DNA from: Terrimonas sp.
Lineage (GTDB): Bacteria; Bacteroidota; Bacteroidia; Chitinophagales; Chitinophagaceae
Length of the DNA stretch: 64,000 nucleotides
Direction: 5' to 3'
Assembly (NCBI GenBank): GCA_016125075.1
Contig: WGMO01000011.1
Span: forward strand, 226,166 to 290,165
Of this stretch, positions 34,752-43,436 are shown piece by piece. The notes under the pieces were generated by a model that saw only the letters and a list, made by a program, of their open reading frames with translations, was not told where the DNA came from and made no database searches. Numbering within the stretch: position 1 is the stretch's first letter; each line of letters starts with the position of its first letter. The position numbers and the translations under genes were made by a program.

Positions 34752-35894
34752 TCAGAATAATTTCCCCTGGGAACCCGGTACCCGGAATTGGGTTCTGTCC
34801 AAACTCCATTCTTCTGCATTCATCCCGTAAAGTTTTCCATACTTTTTATATTGCTGGGCCACCATTTGTGCGATATTCCCTTCGCCCCGCATCCGCACCC
34901 CCCAGCGGGTATCATTGACCTTTCCATCATGGCTTTGTTCCACCAGGTGCCAGACCTTATCGGCCCGGTCGGGAAAATTTTTATACAGCCAGTCCTGAAA
35001 CAGGAATTTGATGGCGCCATTTAACCGGATAAAAGTATAGGCTGTAAACGTAGCGCCATTATCCCGGGCGGCTTTCATGATCCTTTGCATCTCATGCTCA
35101 TTCAGACCCGGTATCATCGGACCCATCATGATGCCCATCCTCACCCCGGCACTGCTCAGTTCCTGAATCACTTTTAGTTTTTGCTTCGCCGTGGTAGTAC
35201 GGGGCTCCATGGTTCTCCGCAGATCTTCGTTGAAGGAAGTAATGGATACCATCGCGGAAACAATTTTCTTTTTCCCCATTTCCTGTAATACATCTTTGTC
35301 CTTCAGGATCCAGGAATTCTTTGTCAGGATTCCCACCGGCTGGTTGAATTCATTGCATACTTCGAGCAGGCCCCTGGTGAGGCGGTATTTTTGTTCGGCA
35401 GGTTGGTAACAATCGGTATTGCCACTTAGCATGATCGGTGTGGCATCCCATTTGGGATGCAACAGGAATTTTCTCAGGAGTTGGGGTGCATTCTTTTTTA
35501 CCAGGATCTTCTGTTCAAAATCCAGACCCGCGCTGTACCCCCAGTATTCATGAACATTACGGGCATAACAATAAATACAACCGTGTTCACAACCGGCATA
35601 GGGATTCATACTGTAGCTCATCCCCACGTCGGGGCTCTCGACCTTGTTGACGATGGTTTTACTATGCTGTTCGATATATTGTGTGGGCAGGTTTGTTTCC
35701 TGCCAGTCATCAATCCCTTCGATATGTTCCCGGGTTTTTTCATTTTTCAAAAACCGGTTGGGGGTATTGAACTGTGCCCCGCGACCGGGAAGATAAGTAC
35801 CCTTCGGGCCACCCTCCTGCGGGGAGGAAGCAGGGTTGGCAGGACCGCTTGCCGGTTTTACTTTATAATGATCCTGTTGCAGTTTATCGGTCAT
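34752..35894 (-). CDS. PA0069/Rv2578c-type radical SAM protein
   Basis: A radical SAM enzyme of about 380 residues from the ATG at 35894 (a TTG at 35942 would add 16 residues). SYSMNPYAGCEHGCIYCYAR holds the CX3CX2C cluster (Cys 102, 106, 109), and PIMLSGNTDCYQPAEQKYRL, ILTKNSWILKDKDVLQEMG and SMVSITSFNEDLRRTMEPRT are as in spore-photoproduct-lyase-related radical SAM proteins. The PA0069 group has no established substrate. It lies 41 bases downstream of a 2H phosphoesterase, opposite an umuDC-like pair, which suggests a nucleic-acid repair link. Confidence 0.88.
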   Translation of the reverse strand: MTDKLQQDHYKVKPASGPANPASSPQEGGPKGTYLPGRGAQFNTPNRFLKNEKTREHIEGIDDWQETNLPTQYIEQHSKTIVNKVESPDVGMSYSMNPYAGCEHGCIYCYARNVHEYWGYSAGLDFEQKILVKKNAPQLLRKFLLHPKWDATPIMLSGNTDCYQPAEQKYRLTRGLLEVCNEFNQPVGILTKNSWILKDKDVLQEMGKKKIVSAMVSITSFNEDLRRTMEPRTTTAKQKLKVIQELSSAGVRMGIMMGPMIPGLNEHEMQRIMKAARDNGATFTAYTFIRLNGAIKFLFQDWLYKNFPDRADKVWHLVEQSHDGKVNDTRWGVRMRGEGNIAQMVAQQYKKYGKLYGMNAEEWSLDRTQFRVPGSQGKLF

Positions 35895-35983
35895 GAGACT
35901 GAGTTGTTGGCATAAATGGTGAGTAGAATGGGTGGCGTACAAGTGTGCGACGCAAGCGGTGCTGAACAGCCTGATAAAGCCGG

Positions 35984-36607
35984 TTACATAAATAATTCAC
36001 CCTGTTTCGTCAATACGGGCAGGTTCATGAATTCAAATCGCTGGGCCACCTGGTATTTCATTTGCCCGACCGGACGCTTCAGCAACAGCATGGCCTCTGC
36101 AATGAACCGGCCGGTAAAATGTTTATGGCTGTATTCCAGCCACCCCTTTTCATATTGCCAGGGTTTCAGTTTACGCGCCAGGGTGATATGGGGTTCCAGG
36201 ATAAAATGCGGTTTGTTGTCATCATTCAGTTTCATCAGCCGCTGTGTTTCCGTCCGGATCGATTTGACCAGGTTTTGCAGGGGCAGTTTCGAACCCACCC
36301 CGATATAGATCGTATGGGAAGGGAAACTGCCAAAATCTTTCAATTCTACCTTGAACGGGCGGTGACCCATGCCGATGGTCTTTAGCCGGTTGATGATCCT
36401 TTCTTCGGCTATTTCATATTGCAGGAAATTTGCCAACGCGATATAGGGCTTGCCGCCAAGGGGCATTTCGGTCTTATACATTTCATGGAATTCTTTTCGC
36501 TGTTTCATGATCCTGTTCCGCAATTCTTCATGCGGGCTCAGTACGAGCTGGTACTCATAGACCCGGTACCCCGGAATTGTTGTCGTTGTCATGGACTGTA
36601 ATTGCAT
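35984..36607 (-). CDS. 2H phosphoesterase (2'-5' RNA ligase/LigT-like)
   Basis: A 207-residue protein with two HxT-type motifs: SHTIYIGVGS (about residue 95) and EPHITLARK (about residue 140), the two His-containing signatures of the 2H superfamily. The protein is larger than E. coli ThpR (176) with a short N-terminal addition; the in-frame ATG at 36592 would give a 202-residue form. It cuts or ligates 2',5'- or cyclic phosphodiesters; the true substrate is not clear. Divergent to the umuD-like gene across a 175-base AT-rich gap. Confidence 0.82.
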   Translation of the reverse strand: MQLQSMTTTTIPGYRVYEYQLVLSPHEELRNRIMKQRKEFHEMYKTEMPLGGKPYIALANFLQYEIAEERIINRLKTIGMGHRPFKVELKDFGSFPSHTIYIGVGSKLPLQNLVKSIRTETQRLMKLNDDNKPHFILEPHITLARKLKPWQYEKGWLEYSHKHFTGRFIAEAMLLLKRPVGQMKYQVAQRFEFMNLPVLTKQGELFM

Positions 36608-36695
36608 AATACTGTTTTTTTATGGTGATATTGAAAATGCGGTTTGTACCGGCCATTCCTGCCCTTCGCCTGCACAGATTCTCTTCAACAAAATT

Positions 36696-36726
36696 TTGAA
36701 CAACCAATTTATTTAGCATAAATTTA
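36696..36726 (+). promoter_or_regulatory. Probable promoter of the umuD-umuC unit
   Basis: On the plus strand TTG (36696-36698, within TTTTG) is followed after 20 bases by TAAATTTA (36719-36726), seven of eight matches to TAnnTTTG. Transcription would start about 55 bases before the umuD-like ATG. The palindrome at 36726-36740 begins at the last base of this element. Confidence 0.5.
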
Positions 36727-36740
36727 CTAAATATTTTAGT
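36726..36740. promoter_or_regulatory. Operator-like palindrome over the umuDC start region
   Basis: ACTAAATATTTTAGT is a 15-base inverted repeat (arms ACTAAA and TTTAGT, 3-base centre). It overlaps the -7 element's end and the probable transcription start of the umuDC pair. Its site fits a repressor operator, possibly the DNA-damage regulator of this organism. The region around it is over 80% AT, so chance palindromes are easier here. Confidence 0.45.
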
Positions 36741-36782
36741 TTTTAGTTATTTTTACTCAATTTATTTTTTAATAATTTTTTT

Positions 36783-37217
36783 ATGGACGGGGAAGATTTT
36801 TACGGAGCCGCTTATAAAGGCTCGAAAGATTTTACGCAGCACAATATCCGCACAGCCAATGCCACCGGTTTTGGCGCCGCTGCCGACGATTATGCCGAAA
36901 GGGGTATTGACCTGAATGAACAACTGGTGCGTAACAAACCGGCCACCTTCTTCTTCCGGATGAAGGGGGATGCCATGCAGGAAGCCGGCATCTTCGACGG
37001 TGACACCCTGATCGTGGACCGTTCCCTGAAACTTGCCAACGGAAAAGTGATCGTAGCCATATTAAACGGGGAACTGCTGGTGCGGCGGTTTCATAAAAAC
37101 TTTACATCAGCCTTCCTGGTGCCCGATAACCTGCGCTATAAACCCATCAATCTTTCCGAGTTCAGTGATTTCACCGTATGGGGTGTAGTGGTCTATTGCA
37201 TCCACCCCCTGGGATAA
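36783..37217 (+). CDS. umuD: UmuD-like protein lacking the Ser/Lys dyad
   Basis: A 144-residue S24-type protein aligned along its length with E. coli UmuD: TGFGAAADDYAERGIDLNEQ for the C-G cleavage region (Thr 28-Gly 29 in place of Cys-Gly), ATFFFRMKGDAMQEAGIFDG, LIVDRSLKLANGKVIVAILN and LLVRRFHK. The nucleophile Ser of GDSM is Ala 64 (codon GCC) and the general-base Lys of TVKK is Arg 101. RecA-stimulated self-cleavage therefore seems impossible by the usual route. It lies 19 bases before the umuC gene, in the usual umuDC arrangement. Confidence 0.88.
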   Translation: MDGEDFYGAAYKGSKDFTQHNIRTANATGFGAAADDYAERGIDLNEQLVRNKPATFFFRMKGDAMQEAGIFDGDTLIVDRSLKLANGKVIVAILNGELLVRRFHKNFTSAFLVPDNLRYKPINLSEFSDFTVWGVVVYCIHPLG

Positions 37218-37236
37218 GGACGATTAATATAAACGT

Positions 37237-38520
37237 ATGTATGCCATTGTCGATTGTAACAGTTTCTATTGCTCCTGCGAGCGTCTTTTCAGGCCTGACC
37301 TGGAAAGAAAACCCGTGGTGGTGCTCAGCAATAACGACGGCTGCATCATTTCCCGCAGCGATGAAGCGAAAAGCCTGGGGGTGGAGATGGCAGGGCCCTA
37401 TTTCAAAGCCAAGCCCCTCATCGAAAAACACAAGGTGGCCACCTTTTCCTCCAACTACAACTTATATGGCGACCTGAGTATGCGGGTAATGGATACCCTG
37501 CGGCACCTGGTGGGAGAACAGCGTGTGGAGGTCTACTCGGTTGACGAGGCCTTTCTGCTCCTGGACATGGTCCCCCCCGGCGAACTGGATAAGGTCGCCA
37601 AAGAGATCAGGGAAACGGTTGAGCAATGGACGGGCATTTCTGTGTCTATCGGTGTAGCACCAACGAAAGTACTATCCAAGGTGGCAAACCGGCTGGCAAA
37701 AAAAAATAAAAAAGCGACCAATTGCGTACTGGTGCTTGACAACCGCGAAAAGCTAACGGCCGCCCTGAAAAAAACAGCTGTCGGCGACGTATGGGGCATC
37801 GGCGGTCAGTATGCTCATAAACTGCGGGAGCAATGGTGCATCTATGACGCATTACAACTCAGCCATATGCAGGAAGAATGGGGGCGCAAATATTTAGGCG
37901 GGGTGGTCGGCATGCGGCTCTTACGGGAATTAAAGGGCATTCCTGCCATCGGTCTCCACGATGAACTGGTCAACAAAAAAATGATCGCCACCACCCGTAT
38001 GTTTGGGGTACCGGTTACAGATATCCGGGATATTCGCGAGGCGGTAGCTACCTATACATCAAGAGCAGCCGAAAAACTGAGAAGGCAACATTCCGCTGCA
38101 CGGGTGATCACCGTATTCGTGGTGCCGAGGGAAGAAAGCCCCGCAGCCCAGTTCCGCCACGGGCCTACCCTCGCCACGCACTGGGTCTTACCCAAAGCCA
38201 CTTCCTTTACCCACGAACTGATAAAGCCTGCCCTGGCCATGGTAAAACAATTGTACCGGCAGGGCGCTGTGTATAAGAAAGCCGGGGTCATGCTGAGCGG
38301 GCTGGTGCCGGATGTGTCGGTGCAGGGCAACCTGTTCACCCCCGAAACGAAGAACAAGGGCCGCCTGCTGATGGATATGATCGACAATGTGAATTTCAGC
38401 CAGCGCGATGACCTGCTGAAATTTGCATCGAGCGGCACAACCCGCGACTGGAAAATGCGGCAGGAACTTCGCAGTGGTCGCTATACCACCAGGTGGAATG
38501 AATTGTTCCAGGTAAGCTGA
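37237..38520 (+). CDS. umuC: Y-family DNA polymerase, UmuC-like
   Basis: A 427-residue Y-family polymerase. The palm has MYAIVDCNSFYCSCERLF (Asp 6) and VEVYSVDEAFLLLD (the SxDE pair near residue 102-105), with the helix-hairpin-helix at VWGIGGQYAHKLREQ; the little finger follows from about residue 240. The C-terminal VSVQGNLF motif is a clamp-binding-type peptide (QxxLF) around residue 365. It copies past DNA lesions when joined to UmuD' in E. coli; here its partner cannot self-process in the normal way. Similar length to E. coli UmuC (422). Confidence 0.95.
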   Translation: MYAIVDCNSFYCSCERLFRPDLERKPVVVLSNNDGCIISRSDEAKSLGVEMAGPYFKAKPLIEKHKVATFSSNYNLYGDLSMRVMDTLRHLVGEQRVEVYSVDEAFLLLDMVPPGELDKVAKEIRETVEQWTGISVSIGVAPTKVLSKVANRLAKKNKKATNCVLVLDNREKLTAALKKTAVGDVWGIGGQYAHKLREQWCIYDALQLSHMQEEWGRKYLGGVVGMRLLRELKGIPAIGLHDELVNKKMIATTRMFGVPVTDIRDIREAVATYTSRAAEKLRRQHSAARVITVFVVPREESPAAQFRHGPTLATHWVLPKATSFTHELIKPALAMVKQLYRQGAVYKKAGVMLSGLVPDVSVQGNLFTPETKNKGRLLMDMIDNVNFSQRDDLLKFASSGTTRDWKMRQELRSGRYTTRWNELFQVS

Positions 38521-38609
38521 CCGCAAAAAGGCGAGAACAATCTAAAAGGGGTCTACCGGCTTTGAAAAGCCCGAAAGCAAAGAGATCATTTTTATTGTAA
38601 CTTTCTGTC

Positions 38610-40154
38610 ATGAGGATCCTCTTAATTCTCTTATGGTTACCGGGCAGCGTCCTTGCACAGCAACATCCCAATATTATCTATATCATGAGCGATGACCATG
38701 ATGCGGATGCCATCAGTGCCTATAATAACTCCTTGATCCAAACACCCCATATCGACAGGCTGGCGAAAGAAGGGATGAAATTCAATAAAGCATTTGTCGG
38801 TAATTCTATCTGCGCACCCGCCCGGGCCACCCTACTGACCGGGCAGCACTCACACAAGAACGGGGTACGGGATAATTTTACTGCTTTTGACAGTACCCGG
38901 CCCACCATCGGCCACCTGTTATCCCAAAACGGTTATCACACCGGTATCATCGGGAAATGGCACCTGCGGACCTATCCCGCCGGGTTTGATTACTGGCGTA
39001 TCCTGCCGGGAATGGGACAGTATTTCGATACCCGTATGATCACGATGGGCGGAGATACAATAACAGAAAAGGGATACGCTACCGACGTCATTACCGATGA
39101 TGCCCTTCACTGGCTCGACAGCATTGATAAAGAGAAACCTTTTGCCCTGTTCCTTCACCACAAAGCCCCGCACAGGAATTTTGTCCCTTCCCTGCCATAC
39201 CTGGAAAAATATCACCAGCAAACATTTCCGGAACCGGCAAGCTTATTTGAAGATACAAGCGGCCACGGCAGCGCCTGGCGGATACAAACGATGAGCATCC
39301 TTTCTGTCATGAGACTTTGCGGTGACCTGAAAGTGGACCCGGAATACCTCAGGGATATCCCCGGGCTCAGCCCCACCCCCGATGATCTGGCCACCTACTA
39401 TGCTACCCTGAAAAGAATACCTGAAGCTGACCGTTCACGCTTCAAAGCCATCTACGCTGAAAGGGGGAAAATCATCGCAACAGAAAAACCAACGGGGATC
39501 ACATTACTCAAATACAAATACCAATGGTATATGCAGGACTATCTTGCCTGCATTGGTGCAATCGATGAAAATGTAGGCCGGGTACTCGACTATCTGGATA
39601 GCCATAACCTTACCCGCAATACCCTTGTCATCTATACCAGCGACCAGGGATTTTACCTCGGCGAAAATGGCTGGTTTGATAAACGGTTTGCCTATGATGT
39701 TTCGATGCAAACACCCCTGCTGGTAAGATGGCCGGGGCATATCCCGGCTAATTCGGAAAATAATGAACTGGTGCAGAACATCGATTTTGCCCCCACAGTC
39801 CTGGACTTTGCAGGGGGGAAGATCCCAACCTGGATGCAGGGCATCAGCCTGGAACCCCTAATGACAGGAAAGGTTAAAAAACTGAACAGGAAATACCTGT
39901 ATTACCATTATTATGAATTCGGAAATGACCATACGGTGATCCCCCACCTGGCCCTGAGGGGAAAAAAATATAAACTGATCTACTTCTACACGGTCGATGA
40001 ATGGGAATTGTATAATCTTAACAAGGACCCGGAAGAACTACATAACCTCATGAAAGAACCCCACCATAATAAAATCTTTAGGGATCAGAAGAAAAAGCTG
40101 ATGGGTCTCAGGAACAGGTATGATGACCATGAAGTAGCGGGGGAGCTTCACTGA
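38610..40154 (+). CDS. Exported sulfatase (type I, formylglycine)
   Basis: A 514-residue enzyme with a cleavable signal peptide (ILLILLWLPGSVLAQQ). The metal site starts IIYIMSDDHDADA (Asp 28, Asp 29) and the formylglycine motif is CAPAR with Cys 68 inside SICAPARATLLTG. GIIGKWHLRT and LVIYTSDQGFYLGENGWFDK are further sulfatase motifs. It removes sulfate esters from a glycan or aryl sulfate, in the periplasm or outside. No maturation enzyme (anSME or FGE) is seen in the window. The 3' end overlaps the convergent amidase gene by 7 bases. Confidence 0.95.
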   Translation: MRILLILLWLPGSVLAQQHPNIIYIMSDDHDADAISAYNNSLIQTPHIDRLAKEGMKFNKAFVGNSICAPARATLLTGQHSHKNGVRDNFTAFDSTRPTIGHLLSQNGYHTGIIGKWHLRTYPAGFDYWRILPGMGQYFDTRMITMGGDTITEKGYATDVITDDALHWLDSIDKEKPFALFLHHKAPHRNFVPSLPYLEKYHQQTFPEPASLFEDTSGHGSAWRIQTMSILSVMRLCGDLKVDPEYLRDIPGLSPTPDDLATYYATLKRIPEADRSRFKAIYAERGKIIATEKPTGITLLKYKYQWYMQDYLACIGAIDENVGRVLDYLDSHNLTRNTLVIYTSDQGFYLGENGWFDKRFAYDVSMQTPLLVRWPGHIPANSENNELVQNIDFAPTVLDFAGGKIPTWMQGISLEPLMTGKVKKLNRKYLYYHYYEFGNDHTVIPHLALRGKKYKLIYFYTVDEWELYNLNKDPEELHNLMKEPHHNKIFRDQKKKLMGLRNRYDDHEVAGELH

Positions 40155-40945
40155 TATTTCTTTTCCAGGTCTGAAAGTATTTTTCGGTCGGCTTCATTGA
40201 TGGACCTTGTGCTGTCCTGCGGCACAAAATGGATCTTGTACGACTGGATCGCGGAAGCCGTGTCTTTGATATTATAGCCGATGACCCTCAAAGCCTGAAC
40301 GGCATTGAAATCTGGCGCCACCGAAACACGGGTGGTGTCGTACCAGTAACCAAATCCGCTCATGGCCAGTGTTTGCCAGGGGAAATAACGGCTGGGATCA
40401 ACTTTTCTGCCCGGGGCCACATCGGCATGACCCACAAAATTGGCCTGTGGAATATTATACGCTTTTTTTAACCGGTCCAGCAATTGCAACAGACTCGACA
40501 TTTGCGGGTCTGTAAAGGGTTCAGTCCCGTTATTATCCACCTCGATCCCGATACTCATTGAATTCAGGTCGGTGGCATTACCCCATTTACTCACCCCGGC
40601 ATGATGGGCCCGCAGATAATCGTTCAGCATATGGAAAACAGTTCCATCCCGGCAGATGACATAATGGGCACTGACCTGCGTCCTGCGTAATGTGAATGTT
40701 TTCAGGGTCTGGTCACAACTGTTCTGTGCCGTATGATGGATGACTACAAAATTGGGCTTGCGCATGGAGAAATTGGTAGTACCGGCAAAATAGGGGGCAT
40801 TGTTTACCGAATCATGAAGCGGATACTCTTTAAGGACTTTTGAAAAAGCCTTCGCCTGTTTTTTATATTCCTTGTTGGTGAGCCGATAAGGATGGGCACA
40901 ACTGGTAAAAACAAACAGAACCCAATAAACAAGTGTCTTTTTCAT
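40148..40945 (-). CDS. N-acetylmuramoyl-L-alanine amidase (AmpD/Amidase_2), lipoprotein
   Basis: A 265-residue protein with a lipoprotein signal (VYWVLFVFTSCAHPYR, Cys 16). The amidase domain has NFVVIHHTAQNSC (zinc His near residue 70), HYVICRDGTVFHML, SIGIEVDNNGTEPF and ANFVGHADVAPGRKVDPSRYF (zinc His and the Lys/Asp). It cuts the bond between MurNAc and L-Ala in peptidoglycan fragments, probably in the periplasm. The 3' end overlaps the sulfatase gene. It may work together with the recycling-type genes at 59650-61826, though they are 19 kb apart. Confidence 0.93.
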   Translation of the reverse strand: MKKTLVYWVLFVFTSCAHPYRLTNKEYKKQAKAFSKVLKEYPLHDSVNNAPYFAGTTNFSMRKPNFVVIHHTAQNSCDQTLKTFTLRRTQVSAHYVICRDGTVFHMLNDYLRAHHAGVSKWGNATDLNSMSIGIEVDNNGTEPFTDPQMSSLLQLLDRLKKAYNIPQANFVGHADVAPGRKVDPSRYFPWQTLAMSGFGYWYDTTRVSVAPDFNAVQALRVIGYNIKDTASAIQSYKIHFVPQDSTRSINEADRKILSDLEKKYQ

Positions 40946-41004
40946 GAACGTACCGGAATCATTTTGTTGTGCATAAGTTTGTCTTTATCACCAGCCGACC
41001 AGGT

Positions 41005-43428
41005 CTACTGGACCGTAAATATGAATTGCGAAGATAGGAATTCACCCTTTTCGTTCATCCCTTCAACAACAACCCGGTATCTTCCCTTCCGGTCTCCCGT
41101 AAAAAAATGAAAGGCAGCCGTACCGTCTTCACGGGTATTGATATCCGGCAACCAGAAAAGCGTATGCCGCAGATCCGGCAAACGGCTTGCTTGTAAAGCT
41201 CCCGTTGAATAATCGGGTGAATAGAATTCCCTTTGCAATTGTAAACCCTCATAATCAATGGCAACCAGTTTAGGGTTTACATCATGGTTATCAAATTCGC
41301 CCTTGTAAGTTGAGAAACTGGCAATACCGTTGAAAGCAGCCGAACCCAGGATATATCGGCTTTGCAGGATATCAAGTTTTTGGATGGTCAGGGGGTCAAT
41401 GTCAAATATCTTATCCGGATCTGTGAGCGGCACCCCATCGAGCATTACCATCACATGGCCTTCATAAAAATCATGTAAATAGGGGCTGAACATCTTCAGC
41501 GTCAGTTTACCCTCCCGGGTTCCCACTCCAATTTCACGAACATATTCCCGCAACACCTCTTCCATGGTTTTGAACCGTTTATAGTCATCAAGCCTGTATT
41601 CCATCTCATACTTACCGTAAAATGGAAGGGTGTCTGTGACGGGAGGTCTTGAAAACCGCCGGAAACTATCTGCATAAAATATTTGCTGTACCTGGGTACT
41701 GATGCTGTATTGAAGCAATTCACTGCTATCCTTCTCTTTAAAGAGCGGCCAGGGTCTGTTCATGACAGCATCTGCTTGTACGAAGGGCGACTGGATATTG
41801 ATCCTGTAAAATGAATCGGCAGCAGCGGCCGTCTGCACATAAACCGGTTCATTACCAAAATAATCCCTGGTCTCAAAATGTACCAGGCCGGCAGCATCGC
41901 TTTTTGATGTATAAAACCCAAATGGCGATCCGGTTATAGATAAATAAGCAGTGACACCGGATACTGGTTTTCCGGTCCTGGTATCTGTCACTAACCCGGT
42001 AATAATATGTCCACCCAGTTCCGGCAAATACTGCAAATACTTTTTGTTGTTCTGAAAAACCTGATCCCAGTTAAACCTCCGCCATCCCTGTATGATCATC
42101 AGGTTTTCAAGCGCCTTTTCCAGGCCCTCCTCCTTTGAAAAATAATAGCCAGGCGATTCAACAATGCCAGATAAATAAGAGGTGAGCCACATGTATTCGA
42201 ATATCCCCGGGGTCCTGTCCTGTTGAAGGGAATCATCCAGATACACAGATGCCGAAAGATTGGATGGCCTGTTTTGTTTCTTTTCATCCCGCGAGGTTAT
42301 ATTGATCCCTACATTTTCCCTGGGTCCATAGGCGGGGTTGTCCGAACGGATCTCCAGGTTAACACCGGGAGATACCGCTGTAAAAAATAATCGTTCGCAA
42401 ACCGGTACTTGTTCTTCGTTAAACACCGTAAAATAGCTGATGCCTGCCGGCAATTGATCTTTTTCAATTTCAAAACGGGCAATACCCTCACTGCTCATCC
42501 CGGCTGTTTTCAGGATCACCAGTTTATGTCTGTTTACCACTGCCAAACTGATCAATTCACCGGCAGGGCCGTTCATGACGGAGCTATTGTTAACTAAAAT
42601 CCTGATGGGGTTGTTGTCACTTTCTTTGATCACACGCATCACATATCCTTTCTCATAAATCCCGTTTACTATTTTTGAAAGGAGGCGACCTTCCTTTGTG
42701 ATGGCAATTACTGTATAAGTATGCCCCTTTTTCGGCGTAAAGGAAAAAAGACCCATTCCGAACTTAAAGGAGGCGAAGGAACTAACAGTGTCCCGATCAT
42801 CCTCCAGGATACAACCCCGGAAATCAACCCCGTATCCGCGTGGATCCTTTACAGCAACCCCAACCCTGCTTTCAAGGCCATATACGAGGTTGCCCCCTTC
42901 AGGATATACACCCAGGATAAAAGGATCCTGTTCATCCGTTTCTACGCGGTTATTTGTTACCGATAGTGTATTGGCAATAACAATCGTTTTCTCAAAAAAT
43001 AATGCCTGGTCAAAATTCTTCATCCAATTGGTATAGGCCCTTAACCGGTAAGAACCCGACTGCAAGGATACGGGCAAATAAAATGACCCATGGTCCTCTC
43101 CCGACCTTAAGGAAATTCCAGCCTGCAAAACCGGCTGGTTGTCTTCATTGAGTAACTCGACATAAGCTACTTTGCTTTCCTGCAACCTTTTCCCGGTCAT
43201 GGCTTCCGTGTAATAGATCTTGAACCACAGGATATCACCGGCGAGGTAGAAATTCTTATCTGTATGCACATATAATTTTTCCTGTAATACCTTTTCGTTG
43301 AAACCTGTAATGGCCGACTGCAATTTCCCCTGTCCCTGGCGTTGGGCATGAACAGTTTGCACAGCCATCTGCAGCGAAAAAAGGAGAATGCAATAGTATA
43401 TCCTTGTACGTACCATAGAATTATTCAT
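41005..43428 (-). CDS. MG2-domain/TonB-plug-like exported protein
   Basis: An 807-residue exported protein (signal peptide IYYCILLFSLQMAVQTVHAQ). An MG2-like block follows: EKLYVHTDKNFYLAGDILWF and SGSYRLRAYTNWMKNF (about residues 51-150). A carboxypeptidase-like domain comes later (ITGLVTDTRTGKPVSGVTAY, near residue 480), and the C-terminal part has a plug-like block (GHVMVMLDGVPLTDPDKIFD, LTIQKLDILQSRYILG, near 675-710) but no beta-barrel. Such proteins are widespread in Bacteroidota next to TonB receptors; function unknown. It is the last gene of the operon from 48050 and lies 8 bases after the DUF4249 gene. Confidence 0.75.
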   Translation of the reverse strand: MNNSMVRTRIYYCILLFSLQMAVQTVHAQRQGQGKLQSAITGFNEKVLQEKLYVHTDKNFYLAGDILWFKIYYTEAMTGKRLQESKVAYVELLNEDNQPVLQAGISLRSGEDHGSFYLPVSLQSGSYRLRAYTNWMKNFDQALFFEKTIVIANTLSVTNNRVETDEQDPFILGVYPEGGNLVYGLESRVGVAVKDPRGYGVDFRGCILEDDRDTVSSFASFKFGMGLFSFTPKKGHTYTVIAITKEGRLLSKIVNGIYEKGYVMRVIKESDNNPIRILVNNSSVMNGPAGELISLAVVNRHKLVILKTAGMSSEGIARFEIEKDQLPAGISYFTVFNEEQVPVCERLFFTAVSPGVNLEIRSDNPAYGPRENVGINITSRDEKKQNRPSNLSASVYLDDSLQQDRTPGIFEYMWLTSYLSGIVESPGYYFSKEEGLEKALENLMIIQGWRRFNWDQVFQNNKKYLQYLPELGGHIITGLVTDTRTGKPVSGVTAYLSITGSPFGFYTSKSDAAGLVHFETRDYFGNEPVYVQTAAAADSFYRINIQSPFVQADAVMNRPWPLFKEKDSSELLQYSISTQVQQIFYADSFRRFSRPPVTDTLPFYGKYEMEYRLDDYKRFKTMEEVLREYVREIGVGTREGKLTLKMFSPYLHDFYEGHVMVMLDGVPLTDPDKIFDIDPLTIQKLDILQSRYILGSAAFNGIASFSTYKGEFDNHDVNPKLVAIDYEGLQLQREFYSPDYSTGALQASRLPDLRHTLFWLPDINTREDGTAAFHFFTGDRKGRYRVVVEGMNEKGEFLSSQFIFTVQ

Positions 43429-43436
43429 ATCGGCGA

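Noticed and set aside
36783..37217. The S24-type protein as a LexA or phage-repressor type regulator
   Set aside because: No helix-turn-helix N-terminal domain; the N-terminus aligns with UmuD and it is followed by umuC.
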